DNA from: Parelaphostrongylus tenuis
Lineage: Eukaryota > Nematoda > Chromadorea > Rhabditida > Metastrongylidae
DNA: 64,000 bases
Assembly (NCBI GenBank): GCA_019055375.1
Contig: JAHQIW010005944.1
Span: forward strand, 186,001-250,000
Reading direction: 5' to 3'
The position numbers and the translations under genes are program-made. Under the pieces are notes generated by a model. It was not told the DNA's origin. It did not search any database and saw only the letters and a program-made list of their open reading frames with translations. This document shows positions 1 through 11,829 of this stretch, piece by piece; within the stretch, counting starts at the first letter, position 1; every line of letters begins with the position of its first letter.

Positions 1-560
1 GCAAGTATTGCTCGGCATGGAGAGTTCTCATAAGCATCAAGGATTCAGAGAAGAAAGTAAGGAACCCTCAACTCCATGACCACCATTCTGACTCAACGAT
101 TCTCCCAACATTTTGAACATATACATCAGACACGTAGTGGTTACGTGACAAGGACGAAAGATTCTTGAGCATTATAAAACGTAAAGCTGAGTGTCGACAA
201 TGGGAGCATTCTGAGCATCGCGCATGAAAAAAGAGATTCAATATTTCGATCTACTTCAAACATCCGGAATCAAAGACGCCGTTCGACAGGCCAAACTACG
301 ATGGGTTTGCTGAGCTGTTGAATGGCGCACGCTGGACAAGGATCGTTATCTACTGGATGAGTTAGATTGTGAAACGCACAGCAGGAAGACACCGACACGA
401 TGATTAGATTTCTTTATCTGAACTTTGTTAGAATATACGAACTTTATGATACTCTGGAACAAGCAGAACTCAGTGGGGAAATCTTTCACGTACGCCGAAA
501 ATTAAAGGCTTACTGGCGCCAACTCGAAGTCAGTCGATCAACGGGACACTAGGTTTGAAT
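1..560 (+). mobile_element. RTE-type LINE, 3' end of reverse-transcriptase ORF (degenerate, cut by window edge)
   Basis: Conceptual translation across several frames gives the C-terminal part of a nematode RTE-like LINE polyprotein. Recognisable pieces are a stretch reading DERILSI(I)KRKAE near 150-195, an R-T-S-(G)I-x-D-A-V-x-Q-A-K-L-R-W block near 250-310, a WTRIVI-W block near 330-355, KRTAGR near 370-390, and RRKLKAYWRQLE near 490-530 just before a stop. In the family this segment follows the catalytic fingers and palm, so no active site is present here. Frameshifts and stops make it dead. Its 5' part lies outside the window. A second copy in the same orientation is at 47.5-48.2 kb. Confidence 0.7.
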
Positions 561-1590
561 AGCTCTCGCTATTTCACAACATTGATGAATTCTAAAAAAT
601 TCTCATCAATCCGTTTCATTGGTAATTCTCTGCAACACTGCATTATAAGCACGTTATTTGCTCCTTTCTATCAAATCGGAATAATACAGCGATTTTTGTA
701 ATGTATAGCAAATTTTGTTCTTGTTCGCTCATTGACGACTTCTCCAACAGCCAATTCATCTAAGAGAGATAAATAATTAAAAACAACTTTCATGTACCCA
801 TTTCATAATTCATTCCACTTGAAGATAAACCATGAAGACAAAAACCAATAAATTGAGAGAGATAGATTATAATTTTTTTTTGCTTGATAGATTGAAGTAG
901 CACATCTAATTACAGACTGCTGTCAAAAGCTGCTGAATGATGATCTTTGTGTTTATATTTTCAATTATCATTACATGCAATCAATCTCTGCATCCAACGA
1001 ATTTTGAACCATATTTCAAACGAATGACATTTTTTTTTAGCTGGTGATATATGTTTGTTGTTGAATTTCAAATACACATGTTTTATAACATCAACATGCC
1101 GATATCTCATTGCCAGTATGTGAAGAATCAATTACTGTCGTGCTTTGTCATTTTTCAGTTTGTCCATTACTAAGCGCTTGATTTACTCGTAAAACTGAGA
1201 TTTATCACATATCCCATTGGTGTGTAGTGTCTTTTCTTTCATACACAGTGTCGCTCTGACTAACATTGTTTTATGCACGTATAGGTGAACAAAAAATATT
1301 AAGGAACAGATTTAGGGAGACATTGAAGAAACGTAACGACAGAAAACAACATCATACAAAACTAAAGCGAGAAAGACCTTTTGGGCGTCGGTCAGCAACC
1401 TCCGCCAGGCCATTCCACATTTGGGCCATGCTCGACTGTGGTATGACATGCTGATAGGTCTTTGAGACCACAAATTTCCGATTCAAATACCTTTGCCTAA
1501 CGGAAGCAAGAAAAGACATGTATGTTTTCAAAGAACATCGAAATAATTTAGAAAGGGCATCGATGAGCGACTAGTTCAGAACGTTGATTT
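1..1590 (+). repeat. Large dispersed direct repeat, copy A
   Basis: This block matches 47,640-49,215 along almost its whole length, in the same orientation, with substitutions and small indels. The match covers the LINE ORF end and then about 1 kb of AT-rich sequence without coding signal, up to a shared segment reading GAGCGACTAGTTCAG near 1,565. Either this is the long 3' region of the LINE or the LINE copies sit inside a larger duplicated unit. Confidence 0.75.
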
Positions 1591-3605
1591 CGAAACTGAC
1601 ACTTTCAGGTTTGGTTACGATCCACCTTTTTATATACAGGGTTCAATAGTTAGGAACAAAACAGCAGTAACTACTTTTCGAAGGATACACTTTTTGTTTT
1701 AGTTCATTGATCTGTTTTTATACACAAATACTCTCTCCTCCACTGCGACACACCAGGGTCTTCAGCCATATCGCGAGTGCTCGGTGACAGCTCGGAATAT
1801 AAAGGGGTTTGCAAGTCACTTTCATCCGAAACGGGACAGCCAGCTAGAACAAGGCATGTCCTCGACATCGAAATCTCCTTCTTTGAATCGCTTAAGCCAT
1901 AATAGAAGTAGAATAGAAGTTAATTTGATCTTTCTCGGTTTTGAAGAAGTTGGAACAACCGAAACATTGGCCATTTTCGCAGTGTATCTATACTCAATGG
2001 ATCTTGCTGTTATCAATCTCATGTCCGCTCATTGATATAATTCGAAATCTCATGATCATGTCGATTTAGTGGAGGCACTGCGTGCGCCATTGCAATATCT
2101 TATCAAATATTTTTAATTTCCCTTGATTTATGTTTTCAAAAGGGAAAAGCCATGAATCACTCATCTTTGATCAACTTGCTGAATTCTGCCAAGTAAGGTA
2201 GCTAGCCAAACACCGAATATAAACATACGCACGACCCCCGATACGCGGGTATAGTCAAGGGATGGGTCCTTGGCTCTAGATAGCAGAATATCCACTGTAC
2301 GCTCGTAAGCTCAGCTACTGACACAAGGCTTAGTATTACTCAATGGCATCTGTTCGATTTACTCAGCGATCATCGGAGATACAAGTGGTACTTCAAAGTA
2401 TCATATATTGATGCATACTTGAGTGGGTGTACAACTCTGTATACAGTAATCGACCCCCCAAGATATCTGCAATCAAATAACTTGGATAAGTGCGAAAGAT
2501 TATTCAGAGTAGCTCATAAAGTATGTGCTTTAGTGTAGACATCTGCTGTATGAAACAACGAAATTAAAAGATAGAGTAGAAATGTTATTTAAGCTCGAGA
2601 AGCTCAAGTGTTAGAAGAGCATAGATTACATATGCTCAACTTTCTCAATTATGAAAAAGGTTACAGGCCATGAAAATGTTAGATACTTATTTGGTCAGTA
2701 AAAATCACACAATGGATAAAAAAAACTATTGAATAGAATACTGCAGAGCGTTATTTATGCCCGACTATGAATGACTATGCTTGAATCACATCTTGGAAAA
2801 AAAACATCTCCTGGACCTGCCTCAATGTAGGCATTACGAATGGAAACAGTACGAAAAGACCATCGCTAACAAATACGAGTATTATCTTCTTCAATATCGA
2901 CAGTAAGAAGACTTCGCAATGGCGCTAGCACTGGCTATCTAATATTCTCATCAACAATCTTCACAGATGTGAATCTGGATCATATTTACAACTCGTTTGA
3001 GTGAAAGTAAGATTTTGAATGGTAATCAAGGGACTGATACATGGATGTTCAAGCAAGGCATATCTAGCAGGTCCTTCTGAGCCGTTTTCATACCATACTA
3101 ACTTCATGTAATGCTTGAAGGCTCACTGAAATTTCAAAATTTAGCTCTAGAGGAGAGTTGAAGCGCCATCAATTTTTTTCGACATTTGAAGTTTTTTTTG
3201 CTGGACAGTTTTTTTTACTAGAACTTCACTAATTATTCGAGAGCCCAAATCTCGGCAATTTCATTGCTATACTTCGTTTCTTCAAAAACTTCTACATTGC
3301 GCCGCAGTAGCGCAAATGGAAACAAAATTGCGTTTCACATTTAACAGCAATTAGGAGCTCAAAGCCAAAAAAATTATTGGACCACAACTGTCCAATAGCG
3401 TGAAAGTTCTTCGAGATTCGCGAGAATCGAGAATCAGCCAACTCAAAACAACTCCGAAAGAATTAAACGTTGTACGGCAAGTGATATATCAATTTGCACA
3501 TCGGTATTGCAACAGCAGAAAATATTCTGGGAAAAATTCACATTGAGGCCGATGCTATGTAAAGTTTCAAAAGTGAGTCATATAATAAGATAGTGGCACG
3601 TCTAC
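1591..3605. other. No gene seen; AT-rich intergenic
   Basis: I see no splice-supported exon, RNA gene or clear element. Open frames at 1,784-2,035 and on the opposite strand at 1,822-2,022 overlap each other and have no family resemblance. The last 400 bases contain pieces of the abundant interspersed repeat family (poly-T rich, with a reversed copy near 3,230-3,460). Confidence 0.5.
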
Positions 3606-4672
3606 CTTGTATCGTCGGAATACCGCTGGAACCAATTGTATAGAATTTTTTGCAAACTCATTACAGAGATTCTTGTGCGCATCTTCGAATCAAATTCGTT
3701 CCATTTAATGAGAAGCGAAAACAATGTAGACAAAGGGAGAACCTGCAAAACTTTTTGTCGATACTGAAGTGCTCTTTGATTGAAGAGAATAAGCCGAGGT
3801 AAAAGTACAAAAGTGGTCAAAAGAAATCCACTTTCCAACCTGATCAGAGATTACGCTCCTGTCGAACTTGCCAGAAAGGTGTAGAGCAAATGGCGAGATA
3901 TGTATGAACAATGAACGTAGAGCATTTTCTCCCAACTAAAAGTTAATGTAAAATTATCCTACAAATAATGAAATCAGATCACATCAACGTACCGAACAGT
4001 CATCCATTCTGAGACAAAATTTTTTGCCCCACATGTTCCCAATAGATTTCCTTATGATCTGGGCTGTGTGCTCATCCAATTGTTCACACATTACATGCAT
4101 AACATTTGGAGAGAGAACGACGAAGATGTTGGCGAAATTGCTCAGGAATTCATTTTCCTGCAAATAGAAGTATTTGTTTTCTTGAAGGAAAACGACCTTT
4201 TCACCAAGAGTCCAGGAAAAATGTTCAAAAAAATAACTCAGTTACCGTAAAAATCCAAAGATTAACTTCTGATGAAGTTCCTCGTTGTTTCTGCTGCCAT
4301 GTTGAGTGGGCTTCCGAGCGACGCAGAACTATCTTACGGCCAAATTCAAGGTAGGCTTCACGTCATGTTAACTCTGCTGTAGGCAATTTTTCCTTATTTT
4401 GGAGAATGAGCCTTCTGGAAAAACAATCCGATTTAAACTCTTGAATTACCCGACAATTAAAATGTAAACCTATAGCTCACCGAAATCTCCTACATATATT
4501 CCCAAATGATCTCACATCCTTCCCTTCTAGCAACTGTAATATTCTTAATATAACATCGTCACTGAGTGAGAAGTCTTTCGGGATCATGCTTTCAGATTTC
4601 GAACTAAACTGTTTACAGCGGCGTGGTATAGATGTTTCGGCCCTTTGTGATTTCACTTGAAGAGTTTTGTGC
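3606..4672 (-). pseudogene. F-box protein gene, near-intact pseudogene with one premature TGA
   Basis: Exons follow good splice sites with matching phases: 4481-4587 (possibly starting as far up as 4672), 4246-4414, 3993-4157, 3840-3935, 3665-3742 and perhaps 3606-3625. The first exon encodes a clear F-box, with LSDDVILRILQLLEGKD and then CRRFR. F-box proteins bind Skp1 in SCF ubiquitin ligases and use the C-terminal part to pick substrates. The remaining roughly 170 residues are leucine-rich, with no repeat type I can name. Donors are GTGAGC, GTAACT, GTACGT, GTTGGA and GTAATG. Exon 2 has a single in-frame TGA at 4363-4365 (codon 17 of the exon); the frame stays open on both sides. It may be a recent pseudogene, an assembly error, or a gene whose exon 2 I drew wrongly. 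A decayed paralogue lies at 7.1-7.8 kb. Confidence 0.72.
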
Positions 4673-5690
4673 CCTTAAACATAGATCAGCAAGTCCTTGC
4701 ATTCACATATAAATGTCAATACAGACAAAAACTGTAACGATGGCGCCAATATTAACGACACAGTTACTGATAGATTGGGATATCTGAGTGATCCGGTAAT
4801 TAATGTCGACGATACAGCAGCTGCAAACTCACATACCTAATGAATTACGTGAGCACGTTACGAAAATACTGTGGAACTGCGTACGGTAAAGATAAATAGA
4901 AAGTCTAACTTTCAAATAATTGTGGGCGATGAAAATGGAAAACGAAGGGCAGAACAGTAAATGTACACACAAACGCGTTGCATGAGAATAAGCCTCCATT
5001 GCTATTACGCTTATATCTCGCTGGAAGCACGAAAAACGTATAAACATGTAAGCAAAATTTCGCAGGTCAGAGTCATTCATTTTTCTGGAGTTTTCCGAAG
5101 AACAGCGGCGCTAAATTCAACAACACGACAGCAACAGGGGTCGTTTCTTCATTACCAACCGGAAAATCGAAATGAACCGCTACGAGTAAAGACGCATCGA
5201 CAATGATTGATAAACTATAGAAGACATGGCTGAGCAGTTAAGTAGAATGCTGCTGTGCATACCCATCGTAAGAGCACGTAGGCCTAAAAGGTAACAAGCG
5301 GATCAGTTTCACAAAAGGAATTGAGATCAATTGCTCGGTGGCTGAAGGTGACAGCGTGAATTAGATGGCCAAGTCAGAAGTCGCGTTATGAGAACTGGTC
5401 GGTGCACATACTTTAGCCTGCAGGGTGCACCGGATAAGATGTAGCTTGACCGGAAGTTGTTGCGTCCAATCTCTAACAATGGATAGAGAACAAAAGTGGG
5501 AGAAGCGATACAAAGAATTAAAGGCAGACTGTGCAGATGCGCAGAACACGGAGCGTTACCAAAAAAAAAATTCCAAGCTATTGATGTGAAATAGTCAACA
5601 TTATTAACGAGGTTGAAAAGACAAGACAATTTTTTAAAGGAAAGTCTTCTATGCGCTCGCTTGAAATAAGATGAAAGTCAGCACTAATGA
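3960..5690 (-). repeat. Duplicated block carrying the F-box gene, copy A
   Basis: The sequence corresponds in order to 7,200-8,700, at roughly two thirds identity by eye. Shared landmarks include the third F-box exon, a CAGCTGCAAACTCA-like segment near 4,820 (compare 8,000), and a GATGTGAAATAGTCA segment near 5,586 (compare 8,590). The block reaches about 1 kb upstream of the F-box exon and may include further 5' exons or promoter sequence that I could not define. Confidence 0.65.
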
Positions 5691-7089
5691 TGCGATATAT
5701 ATTAATCGCTAGAATGAAAAGAGACAAAGTGTTTAAGAGAAATGATCTTCTGAGCCGTTTAAAAGACTGATGAGATTAACCCGTCCGGGACAGCAGTTTG
5801 TCGGCGCACAGCGCGATTTGCAGGCGGCGCGTGGTTTTCGTTATTTGACTGAGTCATGTATCCGTTCTTAAAGAAAACGCTTAGATATATGGCGCTATTC
5901 TAATACTGCGTGATTTCGTCACGACTCTCGTTTTAGGAACATATATAAGTTTTAAATGAGAAAAAACTTTGAGAGTGTGATAATGTCTTCTTTTCGTTTC
6001 CACACCGCTATATGAACGCTTTTACAAGTCAAGCTATGTATCAGAATCCAAAAAAAATTGGGCTATCAACTGGCTGATAATAATCTGTTGAAGCTTATCC
6101 ACAAAAATTAGCAAACAAAAATGCCTGCTAATTGTGAAGCGTAATCTGATTTGCTGCTACAGCGCTCAGTTATCAAGCAGATTATTATAATCGCCAGAAT
6201 ATGAGATTTGACTAGATAAATAGCTGCTATAAGTGCAATAGAAAAGCTTTGTCCAGCGAAAAAGCTCTTCCAACAATTGCGCGTCTTCAGAGGTATGAAC
6301 CATCTCGAACGGGTAGAATGCGTTGGGCTAATGACTGACGCGATGCGCCATCTTCCATGTGAGCATTAAAACTTTTACTTACATTATGATAATGTTGTCA
6401 TGATGAAGAAAGCAAAATAAGGTCAGTCAAGATGTAAAAACGTAAATGCTTCAATTATTGAAAGACTATGTTGAATCGCAAGTTATGGTAATGAGAGAAT
6501 CACTATGCGAAGATGATTGAGCGGTATTCGGTCTTCTCATAAGTTCTGGCTCCAGAAAAATAAACAAAAAATTTATAATCTAGAAGTAATTAAGATTGCC
6601 TGACAGTATTATTCAAAAAGAAAGATTCAAAATGAATAGTGTTGTTAAGCAGCGAGTCTGGGAAGTCGCGACGCAGAGCTGGAAGCGCACGTGCCTGTGC
6701 TTGAAAGACTGGCAGGTCGCCAACGCAGCAAAGACTAGCATGAATTCTGAAATGGTCCACGTTATCATCATGCTGTTACAGAAAGATAAAATTTTTCAGC
6801 AAAAGTACGCTGTATACAGAAAGCTGGCAGTACTATAGAAAACGATTACTACATGTATTTTCACAGTTCATATGTGATGGTATTGCTGAAATAATACATG
6901 TTCACTATAGTGCCGCGCTATGCACAACCCTTAAACTATCTACAGATGAAGTGCATTCATATGGATGCACCGATACTTCCTAGAAATTTTGGACTCACAA
7001 AGCCTTTCAATCAAGCTATTTGTAAACATTCAGCAGCTTGTAAAATGGCGATTTCATATACGCGTCCGATAATCAAAAAAGCTTTCTCG
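5691..7089. other. No gene seen between the two F-box copies
   Basis: A GC-richer patch at 5,785-5,850 (GGCGCACAGCGCGATTTGC and flanks) belongs to the interspersed repeat family; similar short pieces appear near 12,315 and 60,640. A core fragment ending CTGCTACAGCGC lies near 6,155. The small open frame at 6,596-6,838 has no splice or family support. Confidence 0.45.
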
Positions 7090-7800
7090 TTGCGTTGTGG
7101 CAGCGGGGATAAAATAACTCTTACTCTCAATCTGGTTCCACTTCTCAGCAAGGCTTCTAGAGCCTTTTAACCTTAGTTTTAGTAATTACTTAACACCTTT
7201 TAACTCAGTTATTCCAAAACTTCAACTCTCCATTTACAGAGGAAATTCAGTCTTCAATCGCCCCATGCATTTTTTTATGATTTGGGCCTTGTGTTCATCC
7301 AATTCTCTTTACTTTATACAAATAACATCTGGAGAGACGCAACGAGAAAGTTGGCGAATTTTTCAAAAACTTATCCTCCTGCAGGTGGTTGCTCCGCTCA
7401 AGAAAAACGACATTTCTGTGAAGAATTCAAAAATAAAGGACAAAGGAAGAATAGTCTGACTACCGTAAACACCCATTGATTACTCACTACCGAAGATTTT
7501 CGCCGTCTATGTTGACCCTATAAATAGGCTGCCGAAGACGAAGAGTTGACCAAATGAGAGATGAGCTTCACACTATCTCAGTTCTGGCTTACATAACCTG
7601 CCTTTGCTTGCGAAAATAAGCATTCTGATTCAAAAAATGGGTTGTACTCACAATGTGCACGACAACGGAAATAGAAAATCGTATATTACCCAAACCCTCT
7701 ACATGTATTTCTGAATGATCGCACGTCCTTTCCGTTCAGAAGGAGTAATATCATCAAACAATGTCGTCAAAAAGTGGAAGGCTTGTTGAGACCGTTATTA
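7090..7800 (-). pseudogene. Second F-box gene copy, decayed
   Basis: On the minus strand about 7,690-7,800 reads DDI then, after a frameshift, LLLLNGKDVRSF and CRGF. This is the same F-box helix as in the 4.5-kb copy. At 7,246-7,382 the homologue of exon 3 is recognisable (LDEHKAQIIKK), but a one-base deletion near its start and a TAA in place of the conserved Cys codon break the frame. A stretch near 7,120-7,170 resembles the exon with WNEFDSK in the other copy. It is a tandem paralogue, clearly inactive. Confidence 0.6.
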
Positions 7801-8700
7801 CGGATTGGACATAAGACGACTAACTGTCTGCTTGAGAATATATAGCCGTGTAAAACCTTAATTTAGAAAATTCTACAGTCGTACATGTCTTAGTAAGTCT
7901 TGCACATAAATGAATGTTAATGCAACAATAACGGTAACGACGGTGTAGGCGCACATTTTCAGGTGGAATGAAGTGGTTGATCAAGTAGTAATGGGTCTAC
8001 CACAGCTACAAACTCATGTACACGATGAGCTGTGTGAGAATTAAAGGCGCAAAATGCGATAGAACTGTAAATGATAAAAAGGGAAAACGGAACATAGCAC
8101 ATCATACGTAAGATCCAGTAAGCCGCGCGAGAACGTTACCGACGGCAAAAAAGGCTTTAAGTAGCGAGATATAACGACAATAGTTGATAGAATATGGAGG
8201 CTATGAACAAAGCTAAATGTAGAATAAGGCTTACGCCTACAGCGAGGGTACAACCGGTATTGACAAGACGTAACAGCCTGCTAGGAGATAACGAGCAAGC
8301 CGATTTTCACCAAAAAGAATTGATGGCATGCGCTCGATGACTGAAGGTAACGTCCTGCTGCAGATGGTCGAGTCGAAAGTTGATGTAGGAGAATTGAAAG
8401 GAGCTAAAACTTTCTTTCATGTAAAAAGGAGACTTCATGTAAAAAGGTGTGCGCTGTGAGTTGGCTAGAAGATGCTGCGAAGAATCTCTGACAGACGAAA
8501 CAATAGAGAAGACGAAGAGAGGAACGCTGAAGAAACATGCAGAGGAGTAGCGCATATGTGGGGCGTCATCAGAATTGCTGAACGAAGGATGTGAAATAGT
8601 CAGTATTATCAGCATGTCAAAAAAAAAATAAGAGAACATTTAGAAAGAAGAAATTTGTAAGTGCTTGCCTCACCTAAGATGACGCTTAGCACTGATTAGG
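7200..8700 (-). repeat. Duplicated block carrying the F-box remnant, copy B
   Basis: This is the counterpart of 3,960-5,690, offset by about 3.2 kb in direct orientation. A short local tandem duplication of TTCATGTAAAAAGG sits at about 8,417-8,450. Upstream sequence to 8,960 on the minus strand has open stretches and good acceptors (for example before 8,917), but I could not assemble them into a protein. Confidence 0.6.
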
Positions 8701-9173
8701 GAAAAGACTTCTTTGTGCTAAACGGAGAAAAACAAGGAAATGTTTCTCTCCGCTGGATTTGAACTTTTCCCAAGAGTGTTCATAATAACCTGAAAGCGGA
8801 CATTTCGCTACGTGCTCGCTTGTTGGAAGGACTCTTTTTAGAGCTGTAGCATTCATGATTGAGCATTTTGAGGGCGACCGTCGAATACAGGAGTCATAGG
8901 CTTTACGCGGAGCTCTTTTCGAAACTGAGAAGAATCGTGAATTCAATAACAAAAATCGCACTTCACATGTGAGTCGCGCCTGAGTGATCGAATGGTCGCG
9001 TATCGAAACAAGGACTCAAATCATGAGAAGCCCTCTATCTGGTCAGAGTATTCGCAAGCCGTGCCCGGTGATGGAGCCAAAGAAAAAAGTAACCATGTTC
9101 TTCCGGAAAGACAAACCTTGATCGTTTTACCAATGTTGACACGTGTATACATTGCTGGCGTTTACATGTCAAG

Positions 9174-9475
9174 AAGAACGCTCTGGTGCAGTGGTTAGAG
9201 GTGCTCTGCGTTGCACACGAGGTCAATGATTTGATTTCGCGTTCACGGCTCGCCAAGCCGTCCATCACGCCGGGGTCGACAAATTGGTACCAGAGTGGTC
9301 TCAGACGTGTTTGGGAGGTAAGCAGCATTGATTCGATATAGTGAGAGGCCACCGTCAGTCATTGTAAAGACCAAATATGCATTCTATCACCTCAAACTAT
9401 CTCAAAAATTGAAGACGATTGCATGGCTCATCTCTTAAGGATTGATGAACGCCGAGTGCTTTATTCTTTTCCTTC
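9174..9475 (+). mobile_element. tRNA-derived SINE, type A
   Basis: The head has an RNA polymerase III A-box-like GCAGTGGTTAGAGG near 9,188 and a mutated B box near 9,226. The family body follows (CCAAGCC...GTCGACAAATTGGTACCAGA), then a 3' part with CCAAATATGCATTC and AATTGAAGACGATTGCATGG, ending in CGCCGAG.GCTTTATTCTTTT. Full-length relatives in this window are at 17.7, 59.4, 62.8 and 63.7 kb. Confidence 0.75.
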
Positions 9476-9588
9476 TATTTTGTCATGATTATATGGTCTC
9501 AGTACCTTGCCCTCAGAGGCGAGTCGTCCACGGCACTTACTTAATGTATCCGTCTCCGTGTACGTGTTTCCAACTAACAACGTCAACG

Positions 9589-9925
9589 AATACCCAGCGG
9601 TCGGCAACCTCGAGGCGCAAGCAGCAAGTAACAGTATGTGATATGGGATGCGAGTTGGAGTATTGAACATAGTAGCATTCTGTACTTTCGCGGCCACATG
9701 GCAATAAACTACATATAACAAATGACGAATAGAAAATGTTGATAAGAAAGACGAAGAAATGGGAGAGAGAAGTTAGTGACGCAGTGGTTGTTGGCCTAAA
9801 ATCTGCACGTCAGCCGCGAGCTCTTATTGCCTGCGTATCCATCTCTTCAGGACTCCATCGCATCTCACATCCTTTCGTCCTTTAATGGGAAGCGTTCTGG
9901 CTCTTCTATGCGATATAAACTTTGA
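9589..9925 (+). repeat. Dispersed direct repeat E, copy 1
   Basis: It corresponds to 11,505-11,820 in the same orientation. Shared segments include GGCAACCTCGA/CAGTAACCTCGA at the left, GCCACATGGCAATAAAC, TTGGCCTAAAATCTGC and CAGGACTCCATCG, ending in CTTTCGTCCTTTAA. There is no ORF conserved between the two copies. Confidence 0.6.
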
Positions 9926-9929
9926 GTGC

Positions 9930-11020
9930 GAAACGTAATTTTCTCTTGCTCTTACAGCGCCCTGTGACAACCTTTCGAGGAGGCGATTAGAGTGTCAAAA
10001 TCGTCGACATTCGAACTATCAAATAAACAGAGAGAGTATGGCGAACAGCCATATACAAACCCCAGCAGAGCAATCAAAACAAACTGAGAGTGAAACATGA
10101 TTTTATTTTCACTGCTGAGTCCTAATAGAAGAGGAGTCCTTCTCAGAAATCAAATACATTGCTGAGATAGCAGAGATATGAATTTCGAATGACAATGATG
10201 TGTCTAGGAGAGAAGTTATATCCAGGAAGAAAGGCCTTCAAACAATGGTGTACCACAGCTAGTACACTTCTCCCTAGAGAAATATGTTTTGCCTAAACAG
10301 TGCTATATTGTCACCAATAAGTAAAGTAATCGAAAAAAACAGCAACCAAAGTGCATGTATTGCTTAATACCAGGCGTTGATGAAAAAGCTTTTTTATGTG
10401 AAAGAATAAAGACAAGGAATTGTGAGAAACGTCCCAAAGATCACGACTGTACGTCACACAATCCGTATTGAAAAGTGGAGCGTTTCAACATACATGGGTT
10501 TTTCTTACAAAAAAAACGCTTCTGCAGGAATCTGTCCAATAACTTTCGTATCGACGATGTTTTTCTGGATCCAAATCTTTACAACGAAAGTGCCAAAAAA
10601 TTCGCTATCAAGCTGATACAACGCAAGCCGACCACAAAAAAGTAATGTTCTTTTGTTTAGACCATATACCAAAATGTATAATCACCGACAGAATTTAGTA
10701 TTGAAATTTTGTAAAGTGGATATTACACGGTTTTTCATAAATAGTCGCGACGCTTGCTGAAACGATACATGTGCATGGAACTGGAAGGAGATAATTAACA
10801 TTTTGGGAACAGCATTCATCTTTTTGGCATAGCATTAGGATGGAAAGAAAATTTCCATCGTGTGGATGGGAATGACGTCTTTTCGCATGAATCGTGTGTG
10901 ATTTTCATATCATTTGAAAGGTCACTTGCTGCGAGTCTATTGATATATAATTCGTCTGTATCTGCTGCAGAATGGATTTGTCCAAGAAACAGAAACGTTT
11001 GTCTATTTTTCAAGAGTATA
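9930..11020. other. No gene; interspersed repeat core, then unassigned sequence
   Basis: Positions 9,935-10,140 carry the common interspersed repeat core (GTGCGAAACGTAATTTTCTC, TTACAGCGCCCTGTGACAAC, then GTGAAACATGATTTTATTTT). The rest, to 11,020, shows no coding or element signal that I can defend. Confidence 0.5.
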
Positions 11021-11024
11021 AATT

Positions 11025-11165
11025 TCAGATGCTGCTATTGCTGCTGGAGAAATCAACAAAGCTTGAGAAGTAGGAAGGAGTGGCACTTCGATCAGATCCG
11101 AAATCTGGCGGACCGATGGCAAAAAGTGGTGGTTAATGATGATTTGAATTTTGAAGAATAGTTGC
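11025..11165 (+). pseudogene. mariner transposase C-terminal fragment
   Basis: The plus-strand frame ends EWHFDQIRNLADRWQKVVVN followed closely by a stop. This is the family-typical C terminus of mariner transposases (an aromatic residue, then L-x-x-RW-x-KVV, then a few residues before the stop). Only the last 40 or so codons are recognisable. The 3' flank (GCATAAATTTTGAATGG) matches the flank of the fragment at 20.6 kb, so both derive from one mariner lineage. Confidence 0.55.
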
Positions 11166-11504
11166 TGTTGTTTGCTGCCTGAATATACGCATAAATTTTG
11201 AATGGTCTATCAAACGATGGAAACTTTTTTTTAACCTAATATTTTATGAAGCTCTTCTTCTCTAGACAAAGCTTCCCCCTTATTTGATGGTCATTCGACA
11301 GCTTGAGAGAGCTCTGCTTTGATAAAGTGCTTGATCACCAAAAAAGCCTATCAAGTGCACTGTAGAGGCCAAGAAAATACGTTTTGTCATCGAACTGAGA
11401 TATATGCTCGACTGACGTCTGTGGTTGGCTCTGCACAAGATTTCAGGTTTGTCATTCAATAGCTTAAATAACGAATAAAATGTCAACGAATACTTTAAGT
11501 AATC

Positions 11505-11820
11505 AGTAACCTCGAAAGCAAACAGTTAGTAACTGCATGTCAAAAGGGATATGGGCTGAGGTAATGAAAATAAGAATATTTTTTGTGCGAGGTCACATAG
11601 CAATAAACAGCAAGACACTAATGAAAATTAGAAATGATGGAAAGCAAAGGCGAAGTGATGAAGGAGAGAGAAGCAAATGACGCTATGGTTTCTGGCCTAA
11701 AGTCTGCTCGTCTGCCGCGACCTGTCAGCTTATTGTCTGCGCATCCTTCTCTGCAGGACTCCATCGTCTTCCCCGTACTTTCGTCCTTTAACGAGACACG
11801 TCCTTTAAGCTTCGTCTGAA
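11505..11820 (+). repeat. Dispersed direct repeat E, copy 2
   Basis: Partner of 9,589-9,925. Both strands have open frames here (11,634-11,819 plus, 11,618-11,848 minus), but neither frame is kept in the other copy, so I read them as chance. Confidence 0.55.
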
Positions 11821-11829
11821 CAGTGCGTT

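Noticed and set aside
3993..4157. Cysteine spacing C-x23-C-x5-C resembling the second half of a saposin-B domain
   Set aside because: The upstream partner cysteines are missing, and the exon joins in phase to an F-box exon, so the spacing is coincidental.
4274..4351. Plus-strand ATG with a short signal-peptide-like run (MKFLVVSAAML) and a GTAGGC donor
   Set aside because: It lies exactly antisense to F-box exon 2, whose frame and splice phases fit a five-exon chain; no downstream plus-strand exon was found.
8041..8961. Several minus-strand frames upstream of the second F-box copy
   Set aside because: None is conserved in the matching part of the first copy (4.8-5.7 kb), so they are not shared exons.
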